Positions 27,292 through 36,844 are shown, counted from the first letter of the stretch. The stretch: DNA of 64,000 bases from JAICWP01 sp035278025 (GCA_035278025.1 DATEJK010000100.1:77237-141236), one strand, 5' to 3'. Numbers and translations: made by a program. Notes: generated from the letters alone by a model not told the origin.

Positions 27292-27875
27292 CGCTTTAAA
27301 CCCTCAGAAGGCGCGACGTACTGCAAACGGCTGGCCGTCGGAGACTGTAGCCATTGCTCCAGGGTCGGCGCCAGACGGTCTTTGGCCGACACTCTAACGT
27401 CGGCGACGGGCCACGGGATGCCCAGGGCAGGGTCATCCCATCGAATACCGGATTCACCCAGCTGGTTGTAAATGGCGGTGCACTTGTATTGCACCTCCGC
27501 CACTTCCGAGAGGACGCAGAAGCCTCGGGCAAAGCCGGCCGGCGCCCAGACCTGGCGGCGGTTTTCGGCGGAGGCCTCGATGCCAAACCATTGCCCCAGG
27601 GTCGGCGCGCCCGGCCTGACATCCACCGCCACCAGGTAGGCGGAGCCCACGGTCACGCGCATCAGCTTGCCCATGGGGGCGTCATATTGAAAATGCAGCC
27701 CACGTACGACTCCGCGGGTAGATTGCGAATGATTATCCTGGAGAAATTCATGTGGCAGTCCCAGGCTTCTGAACTGATCAGCTCGGAAGCTTTCCAGAAA
27801 GAAACCGCGATCATCTTGGAAGGCCTCGGGGACCAGCACCACGACTTCTCCCAGCGCTCGAGTCTCAATGTGCAT
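27288..27875 (-). CDS. rfbC: dTDP-4-dehydrorhamnose 3,5-epimerase-like protein
   Basis: A 195-residue cupin-fold epimerase of the RmlC family. It shows DDRGFFLESF, QDNHSQSTRGVVRGLHFQ (His base region), LMRVTVGSAYLVAVDVRPG and WAPAGFARGFCVLSE. These motifs are diagnostic of the sugar epimerase family in dTDP-L-rhamnose and related pathways. No rmlA, rmlB or rmlD is present in the window, and the adjacent epimerase may act on the same intermediate, so the final sugar could be rhamnose or another 6-deoxyhexose. The ATG at 27875 (MHIETRALGEVV) is chosen over an upstream start at 27902. Confidence 0.85.
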   Translation of the reverse strand: MHIETRALGEVVVLVPEAFQDDRGFFLESFRADQFRSLGLPHEFLQDNHSQSTRGVVRGLHFQYDAPMGKLMRVTVGSAYLVAVDVRPGAPTLGQWFGIEASAENRRQVWAPAGFARGFCVLSEVAEVQYKCTAIYNQLGESGIRWDDPALGIPWPVADVRVSAKDRLAPTLEQWLQSPTASRLQYVAPSEGLKR

Positions 27876-27921
27876 ACACAGCACGCAACCAGGGGACGAC
27901 AATCATCCTTCGCGACCGCCG

Positions 27922-28938
27922 TTATTCGAACAGGCCAAACATGCTGAAGCGCCGTTTCACAGCCCGGGGGAGCCATCGTTCATTCCGGCCCAGCACCAGA
28001 CCGGCGAATTTTGCTGCGTCCTGGCAAATCCCAGCACCTCTGGCGGCAATACCGTAATGATTTCCGGAAATATCCAGCTTGGCCCGGACTGAGCGCAGCC
28101 CGTCGCGGAACAGCATGGACCGATTGATGCCGCTCCAGATGTTCAGGCGGCGGTAGACTACGCCTATATCGAAGTATCGCCGGAAGAGTCGAGCAGCGGA
28201 GAACTCGTGGCTGTGATAGACCGCAGCGTCGGGTTCGTAAACGATTTTCCAGCCCGCATCCAGAATACGCGCGGCAATGGCGACATCCTCACAAACATTC
28301 ATATCCTGAGGAAACCCGGTCTGCTGCCAGACTTTTTTTCGGATAGCGCAATTCACGGTCGAGAAGTGGTAATAGCGATATCCCAGCTTGGCCCGGCAGG
28401 CGGCGCTCTTCACCACGCGGGTGGGCCCGTACATTGTGTCCAGCACATCCCGCCGCTCGATGCTCGCATCCGGGCGCGCCACATGCCGGCCGTACACCGC
28501 GCCGACTGTACTGTCGGCGAAATTGCGCAGCAGCGCAGCCAGCCAGGTTTGAGCACAGGGAAGAGCGTCGGCCGCCAGATAGACCAGATACTCCCCTTGC
28601 GCCAGTTCGGCGGCCAGGTTACGGGTGCGGGCATGATGAAAGGCATCGGCGGCAAGGCGGTAAAGCTTCAACGGATAACCGCTCGCTACCTGTACTGTGT
28701 CGTCACTCGATCCCGAGTCAATGAGAATGAGTTCGGGCCGCCCGGGCCAGCTCTGGGCCAACAACAAGGGCAGAGATTGTCTGATGTTGTGCGCCTCATT
28801 CCTGGCCAGTATCAGAATCGAGACAGTCGGCGCCTCTGACCGCCATACTCTCAAGCACCCTGCCCGTTCCGCGGCCAGACCCTGTTCAGCTGGTGTCGTG
28901 GGCGGGGCATAGCAAACCGGTCTGCTTCCTGTGCTCAT
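27922..28938 (-). CDS. GT2-family glycosyltransferase
   Basis: A 338-residue GT-A fold enzyme. Key segments are VSILILARNEAHNI, LIDSGSSDDTVQVA, LVYLAADALPC (the D-x-D region reads AAD) and NVCEDVAIAARILDAGWKIV. The final part resembles rhamnosyltransferase-like family members. It is the first gene of the leftward run RmlC, epimerase, sugar transferase. It is divergent from the radical SAM operon, with a 190-base gap. ATG at 28938 is preferred; a start at 28974 adds 12 residues. Sugar specificity unknown. Confidence 0.87.
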   Translation of the reverse strand: MSTGSRPVCYAPPTTPAEQGLAAERAGCLRVWRSEAPTVSILILARNEAHNIRQSLPLLLAQSWPGRPELILIDSGSSDDTVQVASGYPLKLYRLAADAFHHARTRNLAAELAQGEYLVYLAADALPCAQTWLAALLRNFADSTVGAVYGRHVARPDASIERRDVLDTMYGPTRVVKSAACRAKLGYRYYHFSTVNCAIRKKVWQQTGFPQDMNVCEDVAIAARILDAGWKIVYEPDAAVYHSHEFSAARLFRRYFDIGVVYRRLNIWSGINRSMLFRDGLRSVRAKLDISGNHYGIAARGAGICQDAAKFAGLVLGRNERWLPRAVKRRFSMFGLFE

Positions 28939-29125
28939 GCCATGGGTGTTGCATCGGGACAGACACCATTGCACAGTTCCGCGTTACGTAATTTTCTTTA
29001 GACATCTTTCCTGTAACTTCTTCCGCCTGTTGGCCGTCAGACCACAACGAGCGAAATGAACTTGGCACTCAAGAAAGAATTGAACTAGACGAAGGAGCCA
29101 CGGCGGTCATCAGGCGAGGAACCAG

Positions 29126-30631
29126 GTGCGGAACTCAAACAAGATTGTGTTCTTCTTCCCGTCGTTCTCCAGCATGGAAGCTACCGCTCCCCTGGGACTG
29201 TTGGCGATCTCTACACCCCTGTTGCGCGCCGGCTATGAAGTTCGCATCGTTGACTCCACCATAACTCCCGGTTTCAAACAGCGCGTCCTCAGTGAAGCTC
29301 GCGATGCCCTGTGCTTGGGCGTTTCGCTTGTAACCGGACCCATGATCCGGGAGACCGTGGAGATAGCTCGGGCCGCCAAAGCAGCCGACCCCTCGTTACC
29401 GGTAATCCTCGGCGGTTGGCATCCTTCGCTGTTGCCCGATCAAACTTTGGCAGCCGAATTTGTAGATATCGTGGTCTGCGGCCAGGGCGAGGACACCATG
29501 CTGGAACTCGCCCAGCATTTGCAGGCCGGCGACCCTCTGGACAATGTCCGCGGGATCGGCTTCAAGCGCGGCGGCAGGCTGGTTTTCACAGCCCCACGCC
29601 CTCTGCGCCCCCTCAGCGAAATGCCGCCCAAGGCCTATCACCTGGCGGACTTTGATGCCTATGAGCGGGTCTGCGGCCGGCGCTGGGCGATGTACACCTC
29701 CAGCCTGGCTTGCCCTTTTAACTGTGCCTACTGCACCAATGCGGGGGTCTACGGGCGCAAGTGGAACGCCTTGGGGCCTGAACAGTTCGTCGAGGAGACC
29801 CTCGACCTGACACGCCGCTACCGCCTCGAACTGCTCTGGGTGGTGGATGACAACTTTCTGGTTGACTTGGACCGCGCCCGCTTGATCGGCGAGGGGCTGG
29901 TCAGGGGCGGCGCCAACTTCAAGTGGAGCATTCAGGCCACGACTAACCTGGTGGCCCGCCTCAGCCCCGAAGACCTCAAGCTGCTTCATCGTGCCGGGCT
30001 GCAGCAGATTTGCCAGGGTGCGGAATCGGCATCGCGCAAGGTCCTCGATGCCATGAATAAGGATTTTCAGGATCTGGAATCTATTCACGAGTCGGCCGCG
30101 CGCTGCCTGCAAGCCGGAATCCGGCCTTCCTACAACATCATTTTCGCCTTCCCCGGGGAAGGCCCCGCGGAGCGCCGGGAAACAGTCCGCTTCATGATGG
30201 ATATGTGCCGCCGGTATCCGGGAGCGGAATTCTGGACCAACATTTTTACTCCCTACCCGGGGGCACCGGTGATGGCCAGGGCGAAAGAGATCGGCCTGGA
30301 CCTGCCCGACTCATTCGAGGGCTGGGCCGACTTCTTTCCACGTTACACGGTCCTGCCCTGGCTGAAAGGCAAGGAGCACCGGCGGCTGCAGGTGATGCGG
30401 GATTACCTGCGCATGGCATTCGATCGCGTGCCCATCGCGGCCCAGCGGGAAAACCAGGCAATCCATGCGGTGCAACGCGCCATCAGCGCGCCCGCCCGCT
30501 GGCGCCTGGATCACGATTTCTACGCTCTTCCCGTGGAGCTATGGGTCCATCGCCATTTGAAAAGCTGGAAGTCAGCGGTAAAGCCGAGCGTGGACGCCAA
30601 ACGTCTGGAACCGGCTCCGGCAAGTTGCTGA
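29126..30631 (+). CDS. B12-binding-type radical SAM protein 1
   Basis: A 501-residue two-domain enzyme. The N-terminal half (1-135) has the cobalamin-binding-like Rossmann domain of class B-type radical SAM proteins (PLGLLAIS, VILGGWHPSLLPDQTL, VVCGQGEDTMLEL). The radical SAM domain binds a 4Fe-4S cluster through Cys196, Cys200 and Cys203 (CPFNCAYC). QGAESASRKVLDAMNK and IFAFPGEGPAERRETV are typical core segments. A helical C-terminal tail of about 110 residues follows. Family members methylate or rearrange unactivated carbons, but the reaction here is unknown. GTG start with CGAGGA 5 bases upstream. It is the first gene of an 11-gene operon and close in sequence to the next gene. Confidence 0.9.
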   Translation: MRNSNKIVFFFPSFSSMEATAPLGLLAISTPLLRAGYEVRIVDSTITPGFKQRVLSEARDALCLGVSLVTGPMIRETVEIARAAKAADPSLPVILGGWHPSLLPDQTLAAEFVDIVVCGQGEDTMLELAQHLQAGDPLDNVRGIGFKRGGRLVFTAPRPLRPLSEMPPKAYHLADFDAYERVCGRRWAMYTSSLACPFNCAYCTNAGVYGRKWNALGPEQFVEETLDLTRRYRLELLWVVDDNFLVDLDRARLIGEGLVRGGANFKWSIQATTNLVARLSPEDLKLLHRAGLQQICQGAESASRKVLDAMNKDFQDLESIHESAARCLQAGIRPSYNIIFAFPGEGPAERRETVRFMMDMCRRYPGAEFWTNIFTPYPGAPVMARAKEIGLDLPDSFEGWADFFPRYTVLPWLKGKEHRRLQVMRDYLRMAFDRVPIAAQRENQAIHAVQRAISAPARWRLDHDFYALPVELWVHRHLKSWKSAVKPSVDAKRLEPAPASC

Positions 30632-30643
30632 CCAAGGATCGCA

Positions 30644-32146
30644 GTGAAGAACAAAGTCGTACTTTTCTATCCTCGCTACGATGGCCCGCCGCTGAGCGCG
30701 CCCCTGTGCCTGCTGGCGCTGGCCTCGCCCCTGCTGCAATCCGGTTATCGCGTCGCCGTCATTGATGCCGCCATTACGGAGAACTACGAGGAAAGAATCG
30801 AGCGGGAGATCGCCGATCCGGAAACAGTCTGCCTGGGTATTTCGGTCCTGACCGGGCCCATGATTCACGGCGCCATCCGCGCGGCCCGCCTCTCTAAGCG
30901 GCGGCATCCCGACCTGCCCGTCATCTTTGGCGGATGGCATCCCACGCTTCTGCCCGAGCAGACTCTGCAGCCCGAATTTGTGGACGTTGTGGTCCGCGGG
31001 CAGGGAGAGTTGACCTTTGTGGAGGCTGTAGATCGCCTGGCCCGTGGCGACGGCCTGGAGGGAGTGCGCGGCACGTCGCACAAGACCAACGGCAAGGTGG
31101 TGAACGAGGCTGAACGGCCGGTAGTGAATATCAACCAACTGCCGCTTCCGGCGTATCACCTGGCCGACCACGACGCTTATGCCCGCATTTGCGGCGTCCG
31201 CAAATTAGCTTACGCCACCAGCGTCGGCTGTCCTTACGCCTGCCATTACTGCACGGACCAGGTGTTTTACAGCCGACGCTTCAACGCGCTTACGGCGGCA
31301 CGCACCATCTCGGAGATGGTCGGACTGGCGCAACGTTATCGCACCGACGAGATCGCGCTCCTTGATTCCAATTTTCCCGTTGACGTACATCGTGCGGTGG
31401 CCATTGCCCGCGGCATTTTGGACTCTGGCGTCAGGTTTCGCTGGACTTTTCAGGCTTCTACCGACTTTCTTTGCCGCATGAGCGACGAAGAAGTCCAGGT
31501 GCTGGCGGCCAGCGGCGTCACCCATATGGGCTTCGGCACGGAGTCGGCTTCCCTGGAAGTGCTGGCGCTGATGAACAAAAAGCACCAGCGCATTGACCAG
31601 ATGTATGAGACCGCGCGCAAGGCGGAAAGAGCCGGCATTCACCTCACGTTCAACCTCATTTTCGGTTACCCCGGCGAAACCGAGGCCGACCGCATAGAGA
31701 CTTTCCGTATCATGGGCGATATCGCGCGGCAGTTCTGGAATGTCAGCTTTTCACCCAACATATTCACGCCTTATCCCGGTATCCCCATCTGGCCGCAGCT
31801 GCGGGAGTTGGGCGTGCGCGAACCGCAATCGCTCGAAGGGTGGATAGAGCTGCCGCTGGGACATAACGTTCTGCCCTGGCTGCAAGGCGAGGAATTGCGC
31901 CGCTTGCGCAGCATGATGGAGTTTTTCCTGCTGCACAACCAGATTCGCAAGGCGACGAAGAACTCGCCCTGGATGCGCGCTGGTTTGCGCCGCATGCTGA
32001 CCGCGCCCGTGCGCTGGCGCGTGCGCACCAACCATCTCGCCTTCCCCTGGGAGCTGTGGTTGGCGCGCCGTGCTGAAAGGCTGGTCACGCGGCGTTCCCT
32101 GCTTACCGGCCAGCCCTTGGGCCACAGCATGGACGAGGTCTGCTGA
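30644..32146 (+). CDS. B12-binding-type radical SAM protein 2
   Basis: A 500-residue paralogue of the preceding gene with the same layout and even the same cysteine positions: Cys196, Cys200, Cys203 (CPYACHYC). The N-terminal B12-like domain has VIFGGWHPTLLPEQTL and VVVRGQGELTFVEA. The core has FGTESASLEVLALMNK and IFGYPGETEADRIETF, and the tail ends with the shared PVRWRxxxxHxAFPWELW pattern. Such close tandem similarity points to gene duplication followed by divergence of substrate. It follows 12 bases after radical SAM protein 1. Reaction unknown. Confidence 0.9.
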   Translation: MKNKVVLFYPRYDGPPLSAPLCLLALASPLLQSGYRVAVIDAAITENYEERIEREIADPETVCLGISVLTGPMIHGAIRAARLSKRRHPDLPVIFGGWHPTLLPEQTLQPEFVDVVVRGQGELTFVEAVDRLARGDGLEGVRGTSHKTNGKVVNEAERPVVNINQLPLPAYHLADHDAYARICGVRKLAYATSVGCPYACHYCTDQVFYSRRFNALTAARTISEMVGLAQRYRTDEIALLDSNFPVDVHRAVAIARGILDSGVRFRWTFQASTDFLCRMSDEEVQVLAASGVTHMGFGTESASLEVLALMNKKHQRIDQMYETARKAERAGIHLTFNLIFGYPGETEADRIETFRIMGDIARQFWNVSFSPNIFTPYPGIPIWPQLRELGVREPQSLEGWIELPLGHNVLPWLQGEELRRLRSMMEFFLLHNQIRKATKNSPWMRAGLRRMLTAPVRWRVRTNHLAFPWELWLARRAERLVTRRSLLTGQPLGHSMDEVC

Positions 32147-32161
32147 TTCAGGAGGCTATGC

Positions 32162-33637
32162 TTGGTTGACGTCTTGCTAACTCATTCTTACCACCTGTTC
32201 TACGACCGCAAACAGGTGCGCAAGATGCAACCCTACCCGCCTCTGGGAACACTGTACGCCGCCGCTTTGCTCCGCCAGCATGGCATTTCAGTCGCCGTCT
32301 TCGACACCATGCTGAACGATCCCGAGCAGGGCTTCGCCGCCGCACTGGCGCACCATCGTCCGCAGCTCGTTGCCATCTACGAGGACAATTTCAATTTTCT
32401 TTCCAAGATGTGTCTCGCCCGCATGCGCGAGGTGGCCTTCCACATCATTCGCGGCGCCACCGCTGCAGGCATTCCGGTGGTGGTCAACGGCTCGGATTCT
32501 TCGGACAATGCTCGCGAATATCTGCAGCGCGGCTGTGAATGCGTCCTCCTAGGCGAAGCGGAACATACCTTGCTGGAGGTTGCCCAGGCGCTGCTCGGGG
32601 CTTACTGGCCCAATTGGGACCGCATCCCTGGCATTGCTTTCTTGCGTCCGCCTGATGGGCGCATAGTGCGCACTACGCCCCGGCCGCTCCTTCGCGACCT
32701 CGACAGCTTGCCTTTGCCGGCGCGGGATCTGGTTGACCTGGAGCCCTATCGCAAGGCATGGAAGGCGGGGCACGGGTTCTTCTCACTCAATCTCGTATCC
32801 AGCCGCGGCTGCCCCTATCGCTGCAACTGGTGCGCCAAACCCATTTACGGCAATGCCTTCCACATCCGCTCCGCCGAGAGCGTTGCCAAGGAAATGAAAC
32901 TGCTCAAGGAGCAGTGCGGAGCCGAGCATTTTTGGTTTGCCGACGACATTTTTGCCCTCAAACAAAGCTGGGCGGGAGAGCTGGCCGCCTCGGTGGAGCG
33001 CCTGGATGCGGCCGTACCCTTCAAAATGCAATCGCGGGTGGATCTAATGACTCGTCCCACAGTAGCCGCCCTACGCCGTGCCGGCTGCGCCGAGGTATGG
33101 ATGGGAGCGGAATCTGGCTCGCAGCGCATTTTGGATGCCATGGACAAAGATACGCGTGTGGAACAGATTGCGGCCGCCCGCGAACACTTGCTCGGCCACG
33201 GCATTCGCGCCTGTTACTTCCTGCAATTTGGCTACCCGGGAGAGACCTGGGAAGACATTCAGAAAACAGTTGAACTGGTGCGCCGCACCCGCCCGGACGA
33301 CATCGGCGTGTCGGTCTCCTATCCCCTTCCCGGGACGAAGTTTTATGGGCAAGTAGTTGAGCAGTTAGGAACTAAAACCAACTGGTCGGACAGCGATGAT
33401 TTGGCCGTCATGTTTCGCGGCGCTTACACGGATGAGTTCTACCATGCGCTCCACGATGTGCTGCACGCGGAAGTGGAGACGTGGAGTCACGCCGCGGGTA
33501 CATCACCGCCCGTGATAACCGAAGTCCGCGAATTATGGGACCGCGTCCACGCACTGGAGAAGACGTGCCGTAACCAAACCCGGACGACGGAGGCGCGCAG
33601 CGGGCTGATGGCTCCTGCCGCCCAGTTTGCCGACTAA
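32162..33637 (+). CDS. B12-binding-type radical SAM protein 3
   Basis: A 491-residue enzyme with TTG start (GGAGG at 32150-32154 upstream). The N-terminal domain begins VDVLLTHSYHLFYDRKQVRK and continues with PYPPLGTLY, a segment shared with the next gene. The B12 domain includes VVVNGSDSSDNAREYLQRGC and LLGEAEHTLLEV. The cluster cysteines are Cys217, Cys221, Cys224 (CPYRCNWC). The core has MGAESGSQRILDAMDK and LQFGYPGETWEDI. In the B12-like domain the usual G-G-x-H motif is replaced by N-G-S-D, so cobalamin binding is less certain than the fold. Substrate unknown. Confidence 0.88.
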   Translation: MVDVLLTHSYHLFYDRKQVRKMQPYPPLGTLYAAALLRQHGISVAVFDTMLNDPEQGFAAALAHHRPQLVAIYEDNFNFLSKMCLARMREVAFHIIRGATAAGIPVVVNGSDSSDNAREYLQRGCECVLLGEAEHTLLEVAQALLGAYWPNWDRIPGIAFLRPPDGRIVRTTPRPLLRDLDSLPLPARDLVDLEPYRKAWKAGHGFFSLNLVSSRGCPYRCNWCAKPIYGNAFHIRSAESVAKEMKLLKEQCGAEHFWFADDIFALKQSWAGELAASVERLDAAVPFKMQSRVDLMTRPTVAALRRAGCAEVWMGAESGSQRILDAMDKDTRVEQIAAAREHLLGHGIRACYFLQFGYPGETWEDIQKTVELVRRTRPDDIGVSVSYPLPGTKFYGQVVEQLGTKTNWSDSDDLAVMFRGAYTDEFYHALHDVLHAEVETWSHAAGTSPPVITEVRELWDRVHALEKTCRNQTRTTEARSGLMAPAAQFAD

Positions 33638-33643
33638 CATCAC

Positions 33644-35032
33644 ATGGATCTTCTACTCACTCACGGCTACTTCTTGCGGGAGGACCCTAAGGAACTCCAG
33701 ATTATGAAGCCCTACCCGCCCCTCGGGATCCTGTATCTCTGCTCTCACCTGCGGCAGAAGGGCTTTGCGGTTGAAGTCTTCGACAGCACATTTTCCACTT
33801 ATCAGGATCTGCTGTTTCTGCTGGAGCACACTCCACCCTCGGTCCTCGGCATATACGCCAACCTGATGACGCGCTCCACGGTGGTGCCTATCATCAAAGC
33901 GGCGAAAGAGAACGGCTGGCGCATCGTGGTCGGCGGGCCAGAACCTGGTTCCTACGTTCGGGAATACCTGGATGCCGGCGCTGACGTGGTCGTGATCGGA
34001 GAAGGCGAACTCACGTTGGAGGAACTGCTTCCCGCGCTGCGTGCGGATTCGAGTCTGGCGTTGCAGCAGGTGAACGGAATCGCCTTTCGCTTGCCCGACG
34101 GTAAGATCCACGTCACCGCTGTACGGGCCCAGATTTCCAATATTGACCTGCAACCCTGGCCTGCCCGCGAGACGATTGATATTGACCAGTACATCCGGAC
34201 CTGGCGCGCTCACCATGGCCAGGGCTCCGTCTCACTGATCACGGCGCGCGGTTGCGCCTACCGCTGCCGCTGGTGCAGCCACCAGGTATTCGGCAAGACC
34301 CATCGCCGGAGGAAGCCGGCTTCTGTCGCCAGCGAACTGGAATGGCTTCTGGGACGCTATGCCCCAGACATGGCCTGGTTCGCCGATGATGTCTTCACTA
34401 TTCATCACGGCTGGCTGGCGGAATATGCGGCGCTGGTGAAGGATCGCAGCCTGCTGCTTCCTTTCGAATGTATCACCCGCGCGGACCGGCTGAATGAAAA
34501 GGTGGCGGACACACTTGCCCAACTGGGTTGCTTTCGGGTGTGGATTGGTTCGGAGAGCGGCTCGCAACGCATTCTGGACGCGATGGAACGCGGCGTCACC
34601 GTGGAGCAGGTGCAGCACGCCATGGATTTGTGCAAGTCGCGCGGTATTCAGACCGGCATGTTTCTGATGTGGGGATACCCAGGCGAGGATCTCAGCGACA
34701 TCCTTGCCACGGTGGAGCACGTCAAGAGCAGCGACCCAGATGTTTTCTTTACCACGGTCGCTTATCCCATCAAGGGAACTCCATACTTCGACGAAGTTGG
34801 CGCTCGCTTGACCACCTCGACACCTTGGGAGCAGGGCTCGGACCGCGATTATCGGGTGCGAGGCCGGCACTCGCGCCGGTTCTTTCAGTTCGCCGACGAA
34901 CTCTTGCGCAGCGAGGTAGAACTGAGCCGCCTTCAGAAACAGGCCGACGCCACCGGTATTGGCGACCTGCAGGCAAGGATCGCAACGGCCCGCCAGGGCC
35001 TGACACTCAGCTATGCGGAGACAGAGGCCTGA
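33644..35032 (+). CDS. B12-binding-type radical SAM protein 4
   Basis: A 462-residue paralogue of radical SAM protein 3, which it follows after 6 bases. Shared segments include LLTHGYF, MKPYPPLGILYL and IGSESGSQRILDAMERG. The N-terminal domain has VVGGPEPGSYVREYLDAGAD and VIGEGELTLEELL. The iron-sulfur site is Cys204, Cys208, Cys211 (CAYRCRWC). The tail is shorter than in proteins 1 and 2. GGPE in place of GGxH is typical of this branch of B12-binding radical SAM enzymes. Reaction unknown. Confidence 0.9.
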   Translation: MDLLLTHGYFLREDPKELQIMKPYPPLGILYLCSHLRQKGFAVEVFDSTFSTYQDLLFLLEHTPPSVLGIYANLMTRSTVVPIIKAAKENGWRIVVGGPEPGSYVREYLDAGADVVVIGEGELTLEELLPALRADSSLALQQVNGIAFRLPDGKIHVTAVRAQISNIDLQPWPARETIDIDQYIRTWRAHHGQGSVSLITARGCAYRCRWCSHQVFGKTHRRRKPASVASELEWLLGRYAPDMAWFADDVFTIHHGWLAEYAALVKDRSLLLPFECITRADRLNEKVADTLAQLGCFRVWIGSESGSQRILDAMERGVTVEQVQHAMDLCKSRGIQTGMFLMWGYPGEDLSDILATVEHVKSSDPDVFFTTVAYPIKGTPYFDEVGARLTTSTPWEQGSDRDYRVRGRHSRRFFQFADELLRSEVELSRLQKQADATGIGDLQARIATARQGLTLSYAETEA

Positions 35033-35033
35033 A

Positions 35034-35840
35034 ATGGCAGCGAGCGTTCAGTTGCAGAAAGCTCCATTCGATTGTCTGGCGGAATCGTACGATCGCGTCT
35101 TCACGGAATCTCTGATTGGGCGCGCTCAGCGCGCTGCCGTCTGGCGAGAATTAGCCGTCACCTTCCTGCCCGGACATCGTGTGCTGGAACTGAACTGCGG
35201 AACCGGTGTGGACGCCGTTTACCTGGCGCGGAGAGGCGTGCAGGTAGATGCTTTCGACAGTTCGCCGGCTATGGTCCGGGTGGCCCAGCGGCGCCTCCTG
35301 TCGGAAAGCCCCTTGCCGGCGCGGTTTCATGTGCTGGCCACAGAGAATCTGGCCGCGCTTGATTCCGTCTACGATGGCGCGTTTTCCAATTTCGGCGGTC
35401 TGAATTGCGTATCGGACCTGCGAGCCGTGGCTCGAAACCTGGCCCGCCAGATTCGACCGCTGGGACACGTCATTCTGTGTCTCGCAAGTCGCTTCTGTGC
35501 CTGGGAAACGGGCTGGTGGCTGGCACACGGTAATCTCTCCAAGGCGTTTCGCCGCCTGCGCAGGAAGGGCGTCACCGCGGAATTAACTCCCGGAACCTTG
35601 GTCCATGTGCGCTATCCGTCCCTGGAAGCACTGCGCCGCCTTTTTGGACCGGAGTTCTCCCTGGTATCTGCCCGTGGAATTGGAGTGTTTGTGCCCCCAT
35701 CTTATGTCGAGCCTTACGCCCGGCGGTTTCCCAGGGTTCTGCGCGGCGCCGCGCGTCTGGATGCGCGCATTAGTTCGCTCCCGGGTTTCCGCGCAGCTGC
35801 TGACCATGTGCTGCTGAAATTCCGGAGGATCTCGTGGTGA
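35034..35840 (+). CDS. class I SAM-dependent methyltransferase
   Basis: A 268-residue methyltransferase. Motif I is VLELNCGTGVDAVYLA (Asn replaces the usual Gly of E/D-x-G-x-G), motif II is VDAFDSSPAMV, then FDGAFSNFGGLN-like and RQIRPLGHVIL. The C-terminal part (LVHVRYPSLEALRRLFGPEF) resembles ubiquinone/O-methyltransferase-like enzymes. The ATG at 35034 comes 1 base after the stop of radical SAM protein 4, and its last codons overlap the next gene, so it is translationally coupled on both sides. Acceptor unknown. Confidence 0.87.
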   Translation: MAASVQLQKAPFDCLAESYDRVFTESLIGRAQRAAVWRELAVTFLPGHRVLELNCGTGVDAVYLARRGVQVDAFDSSPAMVRVAQRRLLSESPLPARFHVLATENLAALDSVYDGAFSNFGGLNCVSDLRAVARNLARQIRPLGHVILCLASRFCAWETGWWLAHGNLSKAFRRLRRKGVTAELTPGTLVHVRYPSLEALRRLFGPEFSLVSARGIGVFVPPSYVEPYARRFPRVLRGAARLDARISSLPGFRAAADHVLLKFRRISW

Positions 35841-36844
35841 AGCCGGCGGCCATCACCAGCCTTGGGGAGGAGTCGCAGCGGTCACTTGCGGCGGTAATGC
35901 TGATGCGCTGCCCGGTCTGCACTCATATTATGGGTCTGCTGGATCCTTGCCAATCATCCGAAAAGACGTGCGCCCTGTGCGGGTTCGTACTGCGAAACGG
36001 CAAGGGCATCTGGCGGGCGCTTGCTCCGGATCGGCAGTGGCGCTTCTCTCAGTTCGTGCGGGAATACCAGGAAGTGCGCACTCGCGAAGGGCGTGGGTCG
36101 TCTTCACCTGAGTACTATCTCTCCCTGCCCTACACCGATCTGACCGGCCGCAACAGCTGGCAGTGGAGTATACGCTCCGTCACCTTCCGCTACCTGTTAG
36201 GCAGACTGCTTCCGCGGCTTGAGAAGTGGTTCGCGAGACCCTTGGATATCCTTGACATCGGGGCCGGGAATGGATGGCTGAGCTATCGGCTGGCGGAGCG
36301 CGGACATCTTCCCGTGGCCGTAGATCTCCTGGACAATGACACCGATGGGCTCGGCGCCGCGCGGCATTACCACCCTAGTCTGGGCTGGCTATTTCCCCGC
36401 TTTCAGGCGGAAATGGACCGCCTTCCTTTTGCTGATGAGCAGTTTGACGTCGTCATCTTCAATGCTTCGCTGCACTATTCCGAAGATTACTGCGCCACAC
36501 TGCGGGAGGCCATTCGCTGCCTGCGGCCGCGCGGCCATGTGCTCATTCTCGACTCTCCCTTCTACCGGCGCGAGGAGATCGGCAGGAGAATGGTCAAGGA
36601 GCGAAAGCAGAAGTTTACAACCACCTTCGGCTTCGCGTCCGACAGCGTCTCCAGCCGCGAATTCCTCACCCCCGCTGCATTAGAGGAAGCGGCGTTTACG
36701 CTGTCCCTGCGCTGGAAAATTTTAAAGCCCTGGTATGGCTGGAAATGGGCGTTGCGTCCGGTAAAAGCGCGACTGATGCGGCAGCGGGAACCATCGAGGT
36801 TCTACCTGTTCTGGGCGGAGGTGAACCGTGATCATCCTTTTTAA
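35834..36844 (+). CDS. SAM-dependent methyltransferase with N-terminal Cys4 zinc-ribbon-like motif
   Basis: A 336-residue protein. Near the N-terminus two C-x-x-C pairs (CPVC and CALC, about residues 25-48) form a rubredoxin-like or zinc-ribbon motif. The methyltransferase core follows: ILDIGAGNGWLSYRLAERG, VDLLDND, MDRLPFADEQFDVVIFNASL and CLRPRGHVLILDSP. Enzymes with a zinc finger before the methyltransferase domain occur in polyketide and sugar pathways. The GTG start overlaps the previous stop by 7 bases; the 3' end overlaps radical SAM protein 5 by 17 bases. Acceptor unknown. Confidence 0.85.
   Translation: MVKPAAITSLGEESQRSLAAVMLMRCPVCTHIMGLLDPCQSSEKTCALCGFVLRNGKGIWRALAPDRQWRFSQFVREYQEVRTREGRGSSSPEYYLSLPYTDLTGRNSWQWSIRSVTFRYLLGRLLPRLEKWFARPLDILDIGAGNGWLSYRLAERGHLPVAVDLLDNDTDGLGAARHYHPSLGWLFPRFQAEMDRLPFADEQFDVVIFNASLHYSEDYCATLREAIRCLRPRGHVLILDSPFYRREEIGRRMVKERKQKFTTTFGFASDSVSSREFLTPAALEEAAFTLSLRWKILKPWYGWKWALRPVKARLMRQREPSRFYLFWAEVNRDHPF

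Noticed and set aside
28975..29125. Promoter between the GT2 and the radical SAM operon
   Set aside because: The gap must hold promoters, and a TTGGCA with 17-base spacing to CTAGAC exists, but the -10 match is too poor to report as a site.
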